A DNA stretch of 36,210 nucleotides from an uncultured Opitutia bacterium (GTDB lineage: Bacteria; Verrucomicrobiota; Verrucomicrobiia; Opitutales; UBA953): the NCBI GenBank assembly GCA_903882335.1, contig CAIRWP010000165.1, positions 1 through 36,210 of the forward strand, given 5' to 3'. The notes under the pieces were generated by a model. The model was not told the DNA's origin. It worked only from the letters and a program-made list of their open reading frames with translations, and made no database searches. Positions 26,616 to 35,850 of the stretch are shown here, in pieces; the stretch's first letter is position 1; the number at the start of each line of letters is the position of its first letter. The position numbers and the translations under genes are program-made.

Positions 26616-27407
26616 GTGGAATTCAACCTTAAGAAAATCATCAAGGCGCTCCTCTTCTCGACCTCCGAAGCGGTGTCCATCAAGGACATCCAGAAGGTGG
26701 TCCAGCGCTACCATGCCCAAGCCGCCACCGTGCAGCAGGAGGAGCGACCCGAAGGCGCCCCCCCCGACGTCGCCGCGGCCCTCGCCGCCCCGGTGCAGGA
26801 GGTAATCCAGGATATCATCGACCAGGTCCCCACCTTGCTCACCGCCACGCAGATTCGCGAGGCCGTCGACGCGCTCGAAGGCGAGATGCGCGAGGCCAAC
26901 GATGCCTGCCGTATCCTGCAGGGGCCGGAAGGATTCCGGCTCGTCATCTCGCCGGCCTACGCCGATTGGGTGCGTCTGCTCCGCGGCGAGCCTCGTCCGC
27001 AGCGCCTCAGTCCGGCGGCGCTCGAGACCCTTTCAATCATCGCCTATCGCCAGCCCGTCACGCGTTCCGAGATGGAGGCCATCCGCGGCGTCTCAGTCGA
27101 CAGCGCCCTGACCCGTCTGCTCGAGCTCGAGCTCGTCGCCGTCACCGGCCGCGCCGACCTGCCCGGTCGCCCGATCCAATACGGCACCACCGACAAGTTC
27201 CTCGACTTCACGGGCCTGCGTTCGCTGGGCGAGCTCCCCGCTTCCGACGTCCTTTCGCCCGCCCAGATCTCCGAGTGGATCGCCCGTGCCACGACCCCGG
27301 TCAGCGTCGGCGACGCCGAGGTCGGCCTGCCGCTCGAGGACCAGTCCGCCGCCGCGGTCGCCACCGAGGAGCCGCCGCCCGCCCCCGACCAGCCCGCCGC
27401 CGAATGA
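26616..27407 (+). CDS. scpB: Segregation and condensation protein B (GTG start)
   Basis: VEFNLKKIIKALLFSTSEAVSIKDIQKVV...RLSPAALETLSIIAYRQPVTRSEMEAIRGVSVDSALTRLLELELVAVTGRADLPGRPIQYGTTDKFLDFTGL. Confidence 0.92.
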   Translation: MEFNLKKIIKALLFSTSEAVSIKDIQKVVQRYHAQAATVQQEERPEGAPPDVAAALAAPVQEVIQDIIDQVPTLLTATQIREAVDALEGEMREANDACRILQGPEGFRLVISPAYADWVRLLRGEPRPQRLSPAALETLSIIAYRQPVTRSEMEAIRGVSVDSALTRLLELELVAVTGRADLPGRPIQYGTTDKFLDFTGLRSLGELPASDVLSPAQISEWIARATTPVSVGDAEVGLPLEDQSAAAVATEEPPPAPDQPAAE

Positions 27408-28471
27408 GCCTCGACCAGCATCGCCGGGAGGTCGACCGCATCGACCGAGAGATCCTCAGGCTGCTCGCCGAGCGCCTGCAGGTCGCCCGCGCCATCGGGG
27501 AGGCCAAGCTGAAGGCCGGCGCCCCGGTCTACGCCCCGCAACGCGAGGAGCAGGTGCTGTGCGCTTTGACCGACGCCGCGCCTGGTCTGCCCGCCTCCGG
27601 CGTGCGCGCGATCTTCCGCGAGGTCATCTCCCTGTCGATCGGCGCGCAGATGGCCAAGCCGGTCGCCTACCTCGGGCCCGAGGGTTCTTTCACGCAGCAG
27701 GCGCAGCTCCGCGCCTTTGGCCTCAGCGTCCCCGCCTTGCCGCTGCGCTCCATCGGCGACGTGTTCGCCGCCGTCGAATCCGGGGAGGCGTCCTACGGCG
27801 TCGTGCCGGTCGAGAACTCCACCGAAGGCGTCGTCAGCCATTCGCTCGACCTCCTCGCCGAGTCCGACCTCAAGGTCGTCGCCCAGGTGACCCTCTCCGT
27901 CGAGCAGTGCCTCGTCGGCGCCGGCCCGCTCGACCAGGTGCGGAAGGTCCTGTCCAAGGACATCGCCCTCGCGCAATGCCGCGGCTGGCTCTCTCGCCAC
28001 CTCCCGCAAGCCGCGCTCGTCGAGACCGACAGCACCGCGGCCGCCGTCGAGATCGTCGCCAAGGAGCCGGCGGGTCAGGCCGCCATCGCTTCCGCGGCCG
28101 CCGCCGAGTCCCGCGGGGTCGCGATTCTTGCCCGCGGCATTCAGGATCGGCGCGACAACGCCACGCGATTCTTCGTCATCGGCGCCGGCGCGAACGCGCC
28201 GGGCACCAAGGAGGAGGTCACCAGCGTGGTACTCGCCCTCAAGCACGAGCCTGGCGCACTGCAAGGGGCGCTGAGCGCGTTTTCCACCCGCGGTATCAAC
28301 CTGATCCGGATTGAGTCCCGCCCGAGCCGCCGCCGGGCCTGGGAATATCAGTTCTTCATCGACTTCCCGGGCCATTGGGAGACGCCGGAGGTCCAGGCGG
28401 CCGTGGCCGAACTGAAGCAACGCTGCGAGGTCGTCAAATGGCTGGGCAGCTACCCGCAGACCGTCGGATGA
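27404..28471 (+). CDS. pheA: Bifunctional chorismate mutase/prephenate dehydratase (P-protein)
   Basis: N-term HRREVDRIDREILRLLAERLQVARAIGEAKLKAG (AroQ), then VAYLGPEGSFTQQAQLRAFG, YGVVPVENSTEGVVSHSLDLL, NATRFFVIG, ACT HEPGALQGALSAFSTRGINLIRIESRPSR. ATGA overlap with scpB. Confidence 0.95.
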   Translation: MSLDQHRREVDRIDREILRLLAERLQVARAIGEAKLKAGAPVYAPQREEQVLCALTDAAPGLPASGVRAIFREVISLSIGAQMAKPVAYLGPEGSFTQQAQLRAFGLSVPALPLRSIGDVFAAVESGEASYGVVPVENSTEGVVSHSLDLLAESDLKVVAQVTLSVEQCLVGAGPLDQVRKVLSKDIALAQCRGWLSRHLPQAALVETDSTAAAVEIVAKEPAGQAAIASAAAAESRGVAILARGIQDRRDNATRFFVIGAGANAPGTKEEVTSVVLALKHEPGALQGALSAFSTRGINLIRIESRPSRRRAWEYQFFIDFPGHWETPEVQAAVAELKQRCEVVKWLGSYPQTVG

Positions 28472-29409
28472 GTCACCGCGCCCTCGGCGCCCTGTTGCTC
28501 GCGACGTTGGTCGTCGCGACGGCCGGCGGTGCGTGGGCTTGGTGGCGGGCTTGGTCCGCGCCACGGGTGGCCGTCGTCCTCCGCCCGACTTATTCCGTCG
28601 AAGGCATCTCGACCGGCACGCCGGTGCGCGTCAACGGCGTGGTCGTCGGTCAGGTCGAGTCCCTCGGCCTGCGTCCCGACGCCGAAGGCCGGCTGCGTCC
28701 CGAGGTCCGCCTGACCATCGACCCGTCCGATCTCGAGGACCGCGGCTTCGCCGACCGGTTGCGTCGCGACCAGCTCAGCGAGGAGGTCGCGCGCGGTTTG
28801 CGTGCGCGCCTCATCACCGTCAGCCCGGCCTCCGGCCTCCTGCAGGTCGAGTTGCTTTGGGAGGAGCCGGGTCCGCCGCCCGCCGGCCTCGCGTCCGACG
28901 AGATCCCGGCCGCCGGCGGCTCCAAGCAACGCGCGCTGGAACGCGTCGCCCGCGAACTGGGCCGGCTCGCCGGACGCGACCTCGCCCAGGTGGCGGCCGA
29001 ACTCGAGGCCGACCTCGACGCTTACCTGCCGAAGTCCGACCCGGCCCGGGCGGCCCGGCTCTCTGCCGATTGGGTCGCTGGCAGCGCGGCCTTCGCGGAG
29101 GCGACCGACGACGCCCACCTCGGCGCGCAGGCTGCCCGGTTGATCGCCGCGGTCGCGCGGCTCCGCGAAGGCGCGGCGCAGGCGGAGACCGCCGTCGACG
29201 CGGAGACGCTGGCCCGCCTGCAGGTGCGGCTGGCCGACGCCCGCGAGGCGATGCGCGCTTTCGGCGCGTCCTTGGAGGGCTCGGGCCGTTCCCTGGAATC
29301 GGCGCAGGCGGAGGCCGCGACCGTGCTGCGGGATCTTTCCGAGGGGGCCCGCACCTGGACGCGCAAGGCCCGGGGCCTGACGACCGAGCCCCTGCCGCCG
29401 GCGCGGTAA
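28468..29409 (+). CDS. MlaD/MCE-domain protein
   Basis: N-terminal TM, then VVLRPTYSVEGISTGTPVRVNGVVVGQVESLGL (MCE pattern) and coiled-coil-like C-terminus; 4-nt overlap with pheA. Confidence 0.8.
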   Translation: MSHRALGALLLATLVVATAGGAWAWWRAWSAPRVAVVLRPTYSVEGISTGTPVRVNGVVVGQVESLGLRPDAEGRLRPEVRLTIDPSDLEDRGFADRLRRDQLSEEVARGLRARLITVSPASGLLQVELLWEEPGPPPAGLASDEIPAAGGSKQRALERVARELGRLAGRDLAQVAAELEADLDAYLPKSDPARAARLSADWVAGSAAFAEATDDAHLGAQAARLIAAVARLREGAAQAETAVDAETLARLQVRLADAREAMRAFGASLEGSGRSLESAQAEAATVLRDLSEGARTWTRKARGLTTEPLPPAR

Positions 29410-29462
29410 AGAGGCTTGCGGGGGTCCCTGCGAACGGGGATAGGTGAGGTCCTTTACCCGCC

Positions 29463-30968
29463 ATGGCCGACCCGACCGACAAGATGGAATCCATCATCAA
29501 CCTGTGCAAACGGCGCGGGTTCGTCTTCCCGTCCTCCGACATCTACGGCGGCTTCAACGGCTTCTTCGACTACGGCCCCCTCGGCGTCGAGCTGAAGAAC
29601 AACATCAAGCAGGCCTGGTGGCAGGACTTCGTCCACCGCCGGGACGACATCGTCGGCCTGGATTCCTCCATCATCCACCACCCGACCACCTGGAAGGCCT
29701 CGGGTCACATCGACAATTTCACGGATCCCCTCGTCGACTGCAAGGAGTCCAAGATGCGCTACCGGGCCGACCAGCTCTTCTTCGCCCCCGTCCGCGTGGC
29801 CGGCGAGACGATCGGCTACGTGTCCGTGCTCGAGGACGAGTCCATGCAGGCCAAGGCCGAGGAACTCGCCAACGAGCTCAAGCGCAAGCTCGCCAAGCAG
29901 GGCGCCCTCGAGCCGCTCGCGCTCAAGGACTACACCGAGGCCCAGCCCGAGGAGCACGCCCTCATCCCGTCGCCCGCCACCGGCAAGCCCGGCTCGCTCA
30001 CGCCGCCCCGCTCGTTCAACATGATGTTCCAGACGTACGTCGGGGCCATGCAGGACGCCTCGGCGACCGCCTACCTCCGCCCCGAGACCGCGCAGGGCAT
30101 CTTCATCAACTTCAAGAACGTCGTGGACACCGGCCGCGTGAAGCTGCCCTTCGGCATCGCCCAGGTCGGCAAGGCCTTCCGCAATGAGATCAACCCGCGC
30201 AACTTCATCTTCCGCTCCCGCGAGTTCGAGCAGATGGAGATCGAGTATTTCATCGCCCCGTCGGCCGACTGGGCCGTCGCGCACAAGGACTGGATCGAGG
30301 GCTGCCTCGCCTGGTTCGAGTCGATCGGCATCCCGCGCGCCAAGCTCTCCCTCTACCCGCACCCGACCGAGAAGCTGGCCCACTACTCGAAGGGCACGAC
30401 GGACATCATGTTCGAGTTCCCCTTCGGCGTGCAGGAACTGCAGGGTGTCGCCGCCCGCGGCGACTTCGATCTCACCCAGCACAGCGAGGTCTCCGGCACG
30501 CAACTCGACTGGTTCGACGAGGCCGCCAAGGCCCGCTTCATCCCGCACGTCATCGAGCCGTCCGTCGGCGTCGACCGCGTTTTCCTGGCCCTGCTCACGA
30601 CCGCGTACCATGAGGACGAGGTCGAGGGCGAGAAGCGCGTCGTCCTCCGGCTGCCGGCCCGCGTCGCCCCCTTCAAGGCCGCGGTCTTCCCGCTGCTGAA
30701 GAACAAGCCGGCCCTCGTCGAGCGTGCCGAGGCCCTCTACCGTCGCCTGAAGAAGCGCTTCAACGTCTTCTACGATGAGTCCGGCAACATCGGCCGCCGC
30801 TACCGCCGTCAGGACGAGATCGGCACGCCGTTTGGCATCACCATCGACTTCGATACGATCGAGAAGGATGCCGGCGTCACGGTCCGCAACCGCGATACGC
30901 TGGAGCAGATCCGGATGACCGAGGACGAGGTGGTCCGCTTCCTCGACGAGCAGGTCAACGGGCGCTGA
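29463..30968 (+). CDS. glyS: Glycyl-tRNA synthetase (single-chain alpha2 type)
   Basis: [51 protein letters not shown]...[59 protein letters not shown]. Confidence 0.96.
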   Translation: MADPTDKMESIINLCKRRGFVFPSSDIYGGFNGFFDYGPLGVELKNNIKQAWWQDFVHRRDDIVGLDSSIIHHPTTWKASGHIDNFTDPLVDCKESKMRYRADQLFFAPVRVAGETIGYVSVLEDESMQAKAEELANELKRKLAKQGALEPLALKDYTEAQPEEHALIPSPATGKPGSLTPPRSFNMMFQTYVGAMQDASATAYLRPETAQGIFINFKNVVDTGRVKLPFGIAQVGKAFRNEINPRNFIFRSREFEQMEIEYFIAPSADWAVAHKDWIEGCLAWFESIGIPRAKLSLYPHPTEKLAHYSKGTTDIMFEFPFGVQELQGVAARGDFDLTQHSEVSGTQLDWFDEAAKARFIPHVIEPSVGVDRVFLALLTTAYHEDEVEGEKRVVLRLPARVAPFKAAVFPLLKNKPALVERAEALYRRLKKRFNVFYDESGNIGRRYRRQDEIGTPFGITIDFDTIEKDAGVTVRNRDTLEQIRMTEDEVVRFLDEQVNGR

Positions 30969-32637
30969 CCGGCGCCGCCGCGAGCTCCTTGGCCAGCGCC
31001 GCCAGCTTCCGCCGGCCCGTGAGGGAGGCGGCGATGGCGAGGTTGGCCAGGCCTTGCGGCAGGTGCGCCAGGAAGTCCGGGCGACCCTGCTTGCGGCCGA
31101 GGAAGCCGTAGGCGCCGCAGGCCTGCAGCAGCCGCTGCGTCGCGGCGACGTGGAAGAGGTGCGTGAACTCGTCGGCCGAGCCCTTCCACTCGGAGACCTC
31201 GCGCGCGTGGTCCTCAATCTCGATGCGCCACAGGTCCATGTCGGGGCGTTTCAGGTAGGGGTCGAACGCCAGCGAGGCGAAGTCGTAGAAGGCGCAGCCT
31301 TGGCGCAGGCCCTGGAAGTCGATCAGCCAGGCCTCGTCGTCGCGCACGAGGATGTTCTGGCTCTGGAAATCGCGGTGGATGGTCACGACCGGGCGGCCGG
31401 CCAGCTCCTTCGCGAGCGTCTCCATCTCGTTGATCGCGCCGCGGTCGAAGCGGCGTCCTTCGACCACATTCTCGCGGAAGTAGTCGCGTTCCCACTGGTA
31501 GAGCTTGGGGCCGAAGGCCTCCATCAGCGGCAGGCCTTCCGTCGCGGCCGGGCCTTCGCGGTGCAGGCGCGCGACCTGCTCGAGGGCGGAGGCGAAGGCG
31601 GGCCAGGGGAAGGCGGGTTGCTGGGCCAGCGACCAGAGGTCGGTGGAGCCGAGGTCCTCGAGCAGCAGGACGCCCTGCGGGTCGTCCTCGCCGAGGACGA
31701 GCGGCACGTTCAGCTCGGCCTTGTCGCGCAAGGCGCGGGCCAGCGGGCCGTACAGGCGATTCTCGGGGCGGCTGTCGTCGTAGACGCAGAGCACGGCCGT
31801 GTGTCCGGAGAGGTTGGCCACGCGCTGGAAGCGCCGACCCGAGCCGCCCTTGAGCACCGCCTCGTTTACGACGGGCAGGTAGCCGACCAGCCCGGCGGCC
31901 TCCTCGACGGAGAGCCGGCCGCGGATCGGCCGTGCGAGCTCGGCGCGCAGCTTCTCAAATTCCTCGAGCGTACCGAGGTCAAGCCAGAGTTTGGAGCTGT
32001 CCAGGTAACCTTGGACGCTGCCTAGGCGTTCGCCGACCCGGCGCAGGAAATGCTCGACCAAGGATTCGATCTCCTTCGGGACGCCGAGCGCGAAGGCGCG
32101 GGTGACGACGCAGATGCCGGCGTACTGGTAGGTCGGGTCGGTCGCGCCCCGGCGGTCTCGCAGGTCGGTGACTTCGCCCTCGTCGGTGATGCGGACGTTC
32201 TTCAACGGGCCTTGCTCGCGGACGACCAAGGTGGCCTCGGCGCCGTTCGCCCGGTGGTGTTCGACCGCGGCGGCGAGGTCGACGCCGGAGAGGATGTCGC
32301 CGTTCCAGACGATGAGGTCGCGGTCCTCGTCGGTGAGCAGCTCGGCCACGTTCGCCAGACCGCCGCCGGTGTCCAGGAGGACGGGCTCGTGCACGAGGCG
32401 CACCTCGGCGTCGAGGAACTTGCCCGCGGGGAAGGCCTGGGTCCAGACCTCGGGGCAATGGTGCGTGTTGATCAGGAACCGGCGGGTGCCGGCCTGGTGC
32501 AGGGCGCGCATCGCGCGGAACACGAGCGGCTCGTCGCCCAGGCGCAGCAGCGGCTTCGGGCAGTGCTCGGTGAGCGGTCGCAGGCGGGTGCCGAGGCCGG
32601 CTCCGAGGATGAAGGCGGTGCGGGGAAAGTCAGTCAT
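30955..32637 (-). CDS. Fused sugar-1-phosphate nucleotidyltransferase (MurU-like) and AmgK-like aminoglycoside phosphotransferase-fold sugar kinase
   Basis: N-term [39 protein letters not shown]...[31 protein letters not shown]-term [15 protein letters not shown]...[45 protein letters not shown] (APH-fold kinase loop). Confidence 0.85.
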   Translation of the reverse strand: MTDFPRTAFILGAGLGTRLRPLTEHCPKPLLRLGDEPLVFRAMRALHQAGTRRFLINTHHCPEVWTQAFPAGKFLDAEVRLVHEPVLLDTGGGLANVAELLTDEDRDLIVWNGDILSGVDLAAAVEHHRANGAEATLVVREQGPLKNVRITDEGEVTDLRDRRGATDPTYQYAGICVVTRAFALGVPKEIESLVEHFLRRVGERLGSVQGYLDSSKLWLDLGTLEEFEKLRAELARPIRGRLSVEEAAGLVGYLPVVNEAVLKGGSGRRFQRVANLSGHTAVLCVYDDSRPENRLYGPLARALRDKAELNVPLVLGEDDPQGVLLLEDLGSTDLWSLAQQPAFPWPAFASALEQVARLHREGPAATEGLPLMEAFGPKLYQWERDYFRENVVEGRRFDRGAINEMETLAKELAGRPVVTIHRDFQSQNILVRDDEAWLIDFQGLRQGCAFYDFASLAFDPYLKRPDMDLWRIEIEDHAREVSEWKGSADEFTHLFHVAATQRLLQACGAYGFLGRKQGRPDFLAHLPQGLANLAIAASLTGRRKLAALAKELAAAPVSAR

Positions 32638-33106
32638 GGGAAGGGGAGGCGCAGGCGGGGCAGACCCCGTAGACTTCGAGCACGTGCGTGAGGTCGCCGT
32701 AGCCCTTGGCGCGGGCCGCGGCCTCGACCGCGCCGGTATCGCAACCGGGGAGGCGGTCGATCCGGCCGCAGCGGCGGCAGATCACGTGGTGGTGGTGATG
32801 CCCGGCGGCGGGCAGGGCGTAGAGGGAACGACCGCGTTCGAGGGGGTGGCGCTGGACGATGCCCGCCTCCTCGAGGGCCCCGAGGCTGCGGTAGACGGTC
32901 ACGAGGTCGAGCGTGCCATCGCCGGCGAGGGTGTGGATCTCCTCGGCGCTCAGGGGGCGGCGGGCTTCGTCCAGCACGCGCAGCAGGGCCTGGCGGGGGG
33001 CGGTGACGCGCAGGGCCTTGTCCTTCATGCGGCGCAGGGCGACGTCCACGCGGCCGGGGGCGCCTTGTCCGCAGCAGCCCTCGTCGTGGCGGTGTCCATG
33101 AGGCAT
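32630..33106 (-). CDS. Fur-family metal-dependent transcriptional regulator
   Basis: RVTAPRQALLRVLDEARRPLSAEEIHTL...DLVTVYRSLGALEEAGIVQRH...AGHHHHHVICRRCGRIDRLPGC...GVCPACAS; His/Cys-rich N-terminus MPHGHRHDEGCCGQG. Confidence 0.9.
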   Translation of the reverse strand: MPHGHRHDEGCCGQGAPGRVDVALRRMKDKALRVTAPRQALLRVLDEARRPLSAEEIHTLAGDGTLDLVTVYRSLGALEEAGIVQRHPLERGRSLYALPAAGHHHHHVICRRCGRIDRLPGCDTGAVEAAARAKGYGDLTHVLEVYGVCPACASPSHD

Positions 33107-33133
33107 GGGCCTAGGTTTGGCCGCCTTTATGAC

Positions 33134-33161
33134 GTGGCAACACCGAATGGCCACTTGCCAC
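33134..33161. repeat. Inverted repeat GTGGCAA-N14-TTGCCAC in the divergent fur-like/metX intergenic region
   Basis: Perfect 7-bp arms at 33134-33140 and 33155-33161, between divergent starts 33106 and 33181/33193. Confidence 0.5.
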
Positions 33162-33192
33162 CGTCTCGGCTCTCCTTTCGATGGTCGGGTCC

Positions 33193-34320
33193 ATGTCCGC
33201 CGTCCCGGTCCAGCCCGCCGCCGCCCCGACCGAGCTCTGCCCGGTCGCGTTCCAGGATTTCCACTCGCCCGAGCCCTTCCCTTTGGAACTGGGCGGGGTG
33301 CTGCCTGAGCTGACCCTGCGCTACGAGACGTACGGCACCTTGCTGCCGGACAAGTCCAACGCGATCCTCGTGCCCCACGCGCTGAGCGGCGACCACCACG
33401 TGGCGGGCCGCTACCGGCCGGACGACGTCAAGCCGGGCTGGTGGGATGTGTTCGTCGGGCCCGGCAAGGCCATCGACACGGATCGCTTCTTCGTCATCGG
33501 CGTGAACTGCATCGGCGGTTGCAAGGGTTCCACCGGCCCCCTGTCCGTCGACCCGCGGACCGGCTGCCGCTTCGGGGGGTTTTTCCCTGAGATCACGCTG
33601 GGGGATATCGTTCGCGCCCAGCGCATGGTCGTCCGCCACCTCGGCATCGCCAAGCTCCACGCGGTCGTCGGCGGTTCCATGGGCGGGATGCAGGCTTTGC
33701 TGTGGTGCGCGGACTACCCGCGGGAGGTCGGCCGCATCGCCGTCCTGGCCGCCGGTCTCAGCCAGTCGCCCATGGCCATCGCGCTCAACGCCGTCTCCCG
33801 CGCGTGCGTCGAGAAGGACCCGTATTTCCGCGGTGGCCACTACGAGCCCGGCGAAGGCCCCGCCACGGGCCTCGCGGTCGGCCGTATGCTCGCGCACATT
33901 AGCTACCTTTCCTCGGCGGCCTTCGACCAGAAGTTCGGGCGCGCGAAGGTCCCCGGCGCCCAGCCCGGCGATCCCGTCCACTGGCAGGTCGAGAGCTACC
34001 TGGACCACCAGGGCGAGGCCTTCGTCAAACGCTTCGACGCCAACAGCTGGCTCCGGATCACGCGCGCCGTCGACCGTTTCGACATGACGGCCCGCGCCGC
34101 CGCCGGCTCGCTCTTCCAAGGGGACGGCCCGGATGTCCTCGCTATCGGTTTCTCCAGCGACTGGCTCTACCCGACCAGCGAGCTGCGCATGCTCCTCGCC
34201 GCGGCCACCGCGGTGGGCGTCAACGCGGCCTACCACGAGGTCATCACCGACGCCGGGCACGACGGCTTCCTGCTGCCGGACACGGGCCTGAGCGTGCGCC
34301 TGCACGCCTTTCTGGGCTGA
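33193..34320 (+). CDS. metX: Homoserine O-acetyltransferase (MetX)
   Basis: LRYETYGTLLPDKSNAILVPHALSGDHHVAG; NCIGGCKGSTGPLSVDP; VVGGSMGGMQALLW; ITDAGHDGFLL. Start ATG at 33193 (MSAVPVQ) or 33181. Confidence 0.92.
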   Translation: MSAVPVQPAAAPTELCPVAFQDFHSPEPFPLELGGVLPELTLRYETYGTLLPDKSNAILVPHALSGDHHVAGRYRPDDVKPGWWDVFVGPGKAIDTDRFFVIGVNCIGGCKGSTGPLSVDPRTGCRFGGFFPEITLGDIVRAQRMVVRHLGIAKLHAVVGGSMGGMQALLWCADYPREVGRIAVLAAGLSQSPMAIALNAVSRACVEKDPYFRGGHYEPGEGPATGLAVGRMLAHISYLSSAAFDQKFGRAKVPGAQPGDPVHWQVESYLDHQGEAFVKRFDANSWLRITRAVDRFDMTARAAAGSLFQGDGPDVLAIGFSSDWLYPTSELRMLLAAATAVGVNAAYHEVITDAGHDGFLLPDTGLSVRLHAFLG

Positions 34321-35766
34321 TCAGAGCAGCGGCTCGACGATCCGGGACAGGCGTTCGCCGAGCCGGCCCTGCCAGGTCCGACTGCGCCGGTAGAGGTCCT
34401 CGGAGTAGCGGGCGCACTCGGGCTCGAGCCCGGCGACATAGTCCTCGATCGCGCGCACGGTCGCGGGTTCCCGCAGGACCGCGCCGACCTCGTAGTTGAG
34501 GAAGAGCGAGCGCATGTCGAGGTTGGCCGAGCCGATGACGGCGGTGGCGCCGTCCACCACGACGAGCTTGGCGTGCAGCACGTCGGGCTTGAAGAAGAGG
34601 ATCTCGGCGCCGGCCTCGTGCAGCGTGCGCAGGTACCAGCGGCGCGCGAAGTCCAGCAGCCGGTGGTCGGAGCGGCGCGGGATCACGAGCCGGACCCGGC
34701 GGCCGCGCCGGGCGGCCGCGCCGAGCAGCGCGAATAGGTGGCGGTCGGGGACGAAGTAGGGCGTCACGATGGTGATCGAGGTCGCCGCGGTCTCGAAGAG
34801 GCGGGCGTAGGCTTCCCAGAGGGGGTCGCCCTCCGCGTCCGGCCCGGTCGCGATGACCTCGATGCTCGCCGGCCCGGCGGCCACCTGCCGTTCCCGCAGC
34901 TGGTCGGCGTAGCGCCGCGGGGGTTCGTCGGTGGCCTGACACCAGTCGGCGATGAAGATCCGCTCGAGCGCTCCGGCGACCGGTCCTTCCAGTCGGAACG
35001 AGCAGTCGCGGAAGCGTCGGTTCGAGGGGCGTCGGCCCATGTAGCCTAGCCCGAGGTTCTGCCCGCCGATGATCGCCACCCGGCCGTCGAACACGGCGAG
35101 TTTGCGGTGGTTGCGCCAGTTCGCGGAGCCCTTGCCCTGCAGGGGTAGGGCGGGGTTGAAGCGCGCGACGCGCCCGCCGGCGCGGAGCAGCGGGCGGCAG
35201 AGCACGAGCGGGGTGCCCCAACTGCCGACCGCGTCGACCAGCAGGCGCACTTCCACGCCTTCGCGCGCCCGGCGCGCGAGTAGGGTGACGATCTCGCGGC
35301 CGACCTCGTCCGGACTCAGGATGTACGTCGCGATGTGAATCCGGCGGCGCGCGGCTAAGATCTCATCGCGCAGCGACTCGAGCGTGTCGCGCCCATGCCG
35401 GTCGCCCAGCAGGCGCACGGCGTTGCCGCGGCTTTCGGCCGGCTCGGCCAGACTCCACGCCACCCGGTTGACCTCCCGCTTGGCCTCGGCCAGGGCGGTG
35501 TGCTTGCGGCCGCCGAAGAGCAGCAGGGCCAGCGCCGAGCCCTTGGGCGCGAACCACGCCAGCGGGCCCCACAGTAGGAGGTAGAGCGGGGAGATGCGGG
35601 CCGAGCCGACGCGGAAGAGCACGTAGAGGCCGCAGACCACGTCGACCGCCAGGACCGCCTTGGCCGAGAGCCAGCCGGCCGACTCGCCGACGAGCACGGC
35701 GGCGGTGGCGCCGAGCGCGAGGCCCGTGCGCAGCGCCAGGCGACCGTATCCGCGGAAGGCTGACAT
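34321..35766 (-). CDS. cls: Cardiolipin synthase-like phospholipase D family protein
   Basis: Two HKD motifs (NHRKLAVFDGRVAIIGGQNLG; LHAKLVVVDGATAVIGSANLD); N-terminal hydrophobic segments; 481 aa. Confidence 0.88.
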   Translation of the reverse strand: MSAFRGYGRLALRTGLALGATAAVLVGESAGWLSAKAVLAVDVVCGLYVLFRVGSARISPLYLLLWGPLAWFAPKGSALALLLFGGRKHTALAEAKREVNRVAWSLAEPAESRGNAVRLLGDRHGRDTLESLRDEILAARRRIHIATYILSPDEVGREIVTLLARRAREGVEVRLLVDAVGSWGTPLVLCRPLLRAGGRVARFNPALPLQGKGSANWRNHRKLAVFDGRVAIIGGQNLGLGYMGRRPSNRRFRDCSFRLEGPVAGALERIFIADWCQATDEPPRRYADQLRERQVAAGPASIEVIATGPDAEGDPLWEAYARLFETAATSITIVTPYFVPDRHLFALLGAAARRGRRVRLVIPRRSDHRLLDFARRWYLRTLHEAGAEILFFKPDVLHAKLVVVDGATAVIGSANLDMRSLFLNYEVGAVLREPATVRAIEDYVAGLEPECARYSEDLYRRSRTWQGRLGERLSRIVEPLL

Positions 35767-35801
35767 CCTTGCACGCTAGCCGCTCCCCGGCCCATGGGCA
35801 C

Positions 35802-35828
35802 AAAAAAAGACCCCGGTCGCCCGGGGTC
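35802..35828 (-). terminator. Intrinsic terminator of rpsA
   Basis: Minus strand GACCCCGG-GCGA-CCGGGGTC followed by TTTTTTT. Confidence 0.92.
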
Positions 35829-35850
35829 TTCGGTCCGCTGGAGGGAGGGC

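Noticed and set aside
27044-28564. Minus-strand 506-aa ORF
   Set aside because: Antisense shadow of scpB/pheA.
29454-31217. Minus-strand 587-aa ORF
   Set aside because: Antisense shadow of glyS; the glyS translation is unambiguous.
33107-33192. SAM riboswitch upstream of metX
   Set aside because: Contains GGCAAC-like sequence and a hairpin but lacks the core SAM-I/II elements that I can recognise; kept only as an inverted-repeat finding.
33127-34305. Minus-strand 392-aa ORF
   Set aside because: Antisense shadow of metX.
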